This document shows positions 32,702 through 34,348 of a DNA stretch of 34,348 nt, piece by piece. The notes under the pieces are model-generated. The model was not told the DNA's origin and searched no databases. It saw nothing but the letters and a program-made list of their open reading frames with translations. The stretch is from Spirochaetaceae bacterium (GTDB lineage Bacteria; Spirochaetota; Spirochaetia; Treponematales; Treponemataceae), in contig JAGARR010000047.1 of NCBI GenBank assembly GCA_017622135.1, positions 1-34,348 on the forward strand, read 5' to 3'. A program made the position numbers and the translations under genes. Each line of letters starts with the position of its first letter. Position 1 is the stretch's first letter.

Positions 32702-32788
32702 GACTAGTGCTTCGTGACTAGTGCTTAGGAGACAGGAGCGAGAAACGAAGAACAAGTTCTGCCCCCTATTTCCTCGCTCCTAACTCCT
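32702..32788. repeat. Structured repeat: direct 11-mers and nested inverted repeat
   Basis: Two copies of GACTAGTGCTT (32702-32712 and 32716-32726) are followed by an inverted repeat. AGGAG + AGGAGCGAG + AAA (32727-32745) pairs with TTT + CTCGCTCCT + CTCCT (32769-32788), and an inner AGAAC-AA-GTTCT hairpin (32749-32760) sits in the loop. The arms could extrude as a cruciform. No T run follows on either side, so it is not a normal intrinsic terminator. It begins 7 nt after the stop codon of the surface protein. Confidence 0.75.
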
Positions 32789-32795
32789 ATTCCCC

Positions 32796-34348
32796 CTACG
32801 GCAACTGAACACACAAAGCCGGAACAACGCCCCCATCGGTGTAGTCGACGTCGCGGTTGAGGTTGGCGCGGCCACGGTTGTTGATGACGCGCGCATAGCT
32901 CTCGCTGCCGTAGATGGGCGAGCGCAGCCACCACCAGCCGCCATAGTCAGCTGTAGAGTCCTGGTTTGCCCCGGTGGCCTTGGCGTAGTCCGTGGTGACA
33001 CGGATGCGGGTACTGTCACTCTCACCGTATGCAGCGAATCCGTACCCACTGGTGGTGGCCTCCTGCTGGCTCAGCAGGAAGATCTTGTCCGTGGTGTTAG
33101 AGCAGACAGACTGGTTCGCCTGCTGAGTTTCCCCTGTACCAAAGGTGCTTCCCTCGCTGTTCTCCACGGTGGTCGCTGCTATCAGATTCTGAGCGTTTAC
33201 CGTGAAGGCAGTCTGGAGAAAGCCGGTGCCATTTACATAATCGCTCTGGGCGGCTGTCCCGCTGTTGCCGTTGAGCCACCTGCGGATGTTGCTCTCCATG
33301 TAGTTGTTCTTGTCATCATCCCATACGATGCCTCCAGTGAGAACCTTCTCTGCCAGGAGCAGGGCCTTGCCATTATAGTTCTCCGTCAGCACCCTCCACA
33401 CAATTGGCTCCACCTTGAACCACTTGGTCGTGGTACCGCCTTGTCCTGCCCGCTCTCCGTTGCTGTACTGATACGCAGTGCCACTTCCATAGGCATTTTC
33501 CTCTGCCTCCACATACCAGTTGCCGTCGCTGCCCAGGTAGCAGGTGAACATCCCCATCGTCTGGCTCCGGCTCCCGTCCAGGGTGACACCAGATGCCATG
33601 ACCTTCTGGGGCCAGTCCCCGAACTTCACGTACCTTCCCCCGCCCATGGTTCCCGTGTAGCCGGAATCCACGTCCTGCACCGTCTCGGTGAACTTGTAGG
33701 TCACGTCCACGGTGAAGGTGGAGCTGTTCGGGGAGGCTGTAGCACCCTCGCTGTAGCTGACGGTGACGTTCTTGCCGAGGCCGGTGGTGGCTGCCACAGA
33801 GTCAAAGTCCGTCGTCAAGCCGGTGAGTCCGGTGACATCCCGCTGTGCCCCGTCGTCATAGGTGGCAGTGACCACCATGCCGCTGCTGTCGAAGGTGTCG
33901 CCCACGCTGTACACCCTCCGTGTCGGCGGCGTGACGGTGATGCCGGTCAGCTTCCGCACGGTGTAGGTGGCCTGCGTCTCGGCGCTATCCACCATACCCG
34001 CATGGGTTGCCCTGGCGGTGATGGTGGTGTCGCTGACATGTATCCAGTTTCCCGCAGTGTAGACCTTCCACTGCCCATCCCCCAGATGGTACTGGATGGT
34101 GGCGTTCGGCGTGGTGGTGGAGAGCTCCACCACCATGTACTCGTCGAAGTAGATTTTGGTTCCGTCAGGATGGCTGAAGGTGACCGGCTCCACGGTCTCC
34201 CATGCCGTCCACTGGGCGTACAGGGTGACGGTGCCGCCCGCTGCGACCAAGTCCCTGACAGTTCCACCGTCATTGTAGATGGCTCCTCCTGTCTGCTGTT
34301 CGTTCCAGCCCGCAAAGGTGTAGCCAGTGCGGGTGAACGTGTTTTGCG
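32796..34348 (-). CDS. C-terminal part of a large surface protein: InlB repeat, Ig-like, DUF6273-type end (partial)
   Basis: The frame is open from the right edge; 516 residues are visible. Residues 1-45 are the end of an InlB B-repeat (TGYTFAGWN...VTLYAQW). About 50-130 resemble a chitobiase/hexosaminidase C-terminal-like domain (PNATIQYHLGDGQWKVY...ITARATHAG). About 130-215 form a bacterial Ig-like domain (KLTGITVTPPTRRVYSVGDTF). The rest is a DUF6273-type domain (VKFGDWPQKV, EPIVWRVL, LLLAEKVLTGG, RRWLNG, KIFLLSQQEA, WWWLRSP, VVPALCVQL). Such proteins are exported and often occur as paralogous families in gut treponemes. The last ~40 codons have unusual codon content (32829-32912) and a GTT/TTG-rich end; see findings. 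The N-terminus, including any signal peptide, is outside the window. Confidence 0.88.
   Translation of the reverse strand, partial: QNTFTRTGYTFAGWNEQQTGGAIYNDGGTVRDLVAAGGTVTLYAQWTAWETVEPVTFSHPDGTKIYFDEYMVVELSTTTPNATIQYHLGDGQWKVYTAGNWIHVSDTTITARATHAGMVDSAETQATYTVRKLTGITVTPPTRRVYSVGDTFDSSGMVVTATYDDGAQRDVTGLTGLTTDFDSVAATTGLGKNVTVSYSEGATASPNSSTFTVDVTYKFTETVQDVDSGYTGTMGGGRYVKFGDWPQKVMASGVTLDGSRSQTMGMFTCYLGSDGNWYVEAEENAYGSGTAYQYSNGERAGQGGTTTKWFKVEPIVWRVLTENYNGKALLLAEKVLTGGIVWDDDKNNYMESNIRRWLNGNSGTAAQSDYVNGTGFLQTAFTVNAQNLIAATTVENSEGSTFGTGETQQANQSVCSNTTDKIFLLSQQEATTSGYGFAAYGESDSTRIRVTTDYAKATGANQDSTADYGGWWWLRSPIYGSESYARVINNRGRANLNRDVDYTDGGVVPALCVQLP

Noticed and set aside
32702..32788. Intrinsic terminator for the surface-protein gene
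   Set aside because: The stem is strong but neither strand has a T run after it; reported as a structured repeat instead.

Overview
This window is a dense bacterial chromosome segment with no plasmid or phage backbone. It is fairly GC-rich, with several AT-richer patches (mscS at 8040-8837, the small gene at 19633, and the 5' half of the membrane gene at 26190-26783). The gene set points to an anaerobic or fermentative diderm. It has an omptin-type outer-membrane protease, several lipoproteins, a Rex NADH sensor, and a surface protein with InlB-type repeats, an Ig-like domain and a DUF6273-type C-terminus. Together with a kinase-less PASTA protein after def-fmt, this best fits a spirochaete of the Treponema lineage. 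That assignment is inference from gene content, not from a phylogenetic marker.

Layout. 1-4.8 kb: end of an unknown gene, an acyl-CoA ligase (minus), an XRE/TPR-like regulator with an odd Gly-Gly tail, a lipoprotein with two aspartyl-protease motifs, and the 5' remnant of an EcoRI-type adenine methyltransferase. 4.8-9.8 kb: purA and an oligopeptide-binding lipoprotein (both minus), then mscS and a PaaG-like enoyl-CoA hydratase/isomerase (plus). 9.9-13.0 kb: an overlapping operon def-fmt-PASTA-ogt, whose last stop shares a CTAG with the convergent omptin gene. 14.3-17.4 kb: rex with a perfect Rex operator at its own promoter, then serC and serA and a strong terminator. 17.5-23.8 kb: recQ (minus), an orphan antitoxin-like gene, a nitroreductase, the metF + methionine-synthase-activation pair, and putP. 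23.8-28.1 kb: a von Willebrand A protein and a three-gene ABC cassette. Each is preceded by a near-identical promoter, and the ABC operon also has a leader with a 19-codon ORF and an intrinsic terminator. 27.2-32.6 kb: a GNAT protein, a GH3 beta-N-acetylhexosaminidase-like lipoprotein, tRNA-Cys(GCA), threonine synthase and a DUF2156 protein. 32.6-34.3 kb: a structured repeat and the 3' part of a large surface protein.

Themes worth following. (1) The last ~40 codons of the surface protein look like the variable region of a diversity-generating-retroelement target, with an inverted repeat 7 nt after its stop; no reverse transcriptase or template is in view. (2) At least five genes (def, recQ, the antitoxin-like gene, metF, GH3) have a -10-like hexamer 6-7 nt before the ATG and no Shine-Dalgarno, suggesting leaderless mRNAs alongside ordinary SD-led genes. 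(3) The ABC cassette leader resembles a small-peptide/attenuator arrangement. (4) The methyltransferase remnant and the orphan antitoxin record loss of older mobile or defence modules.
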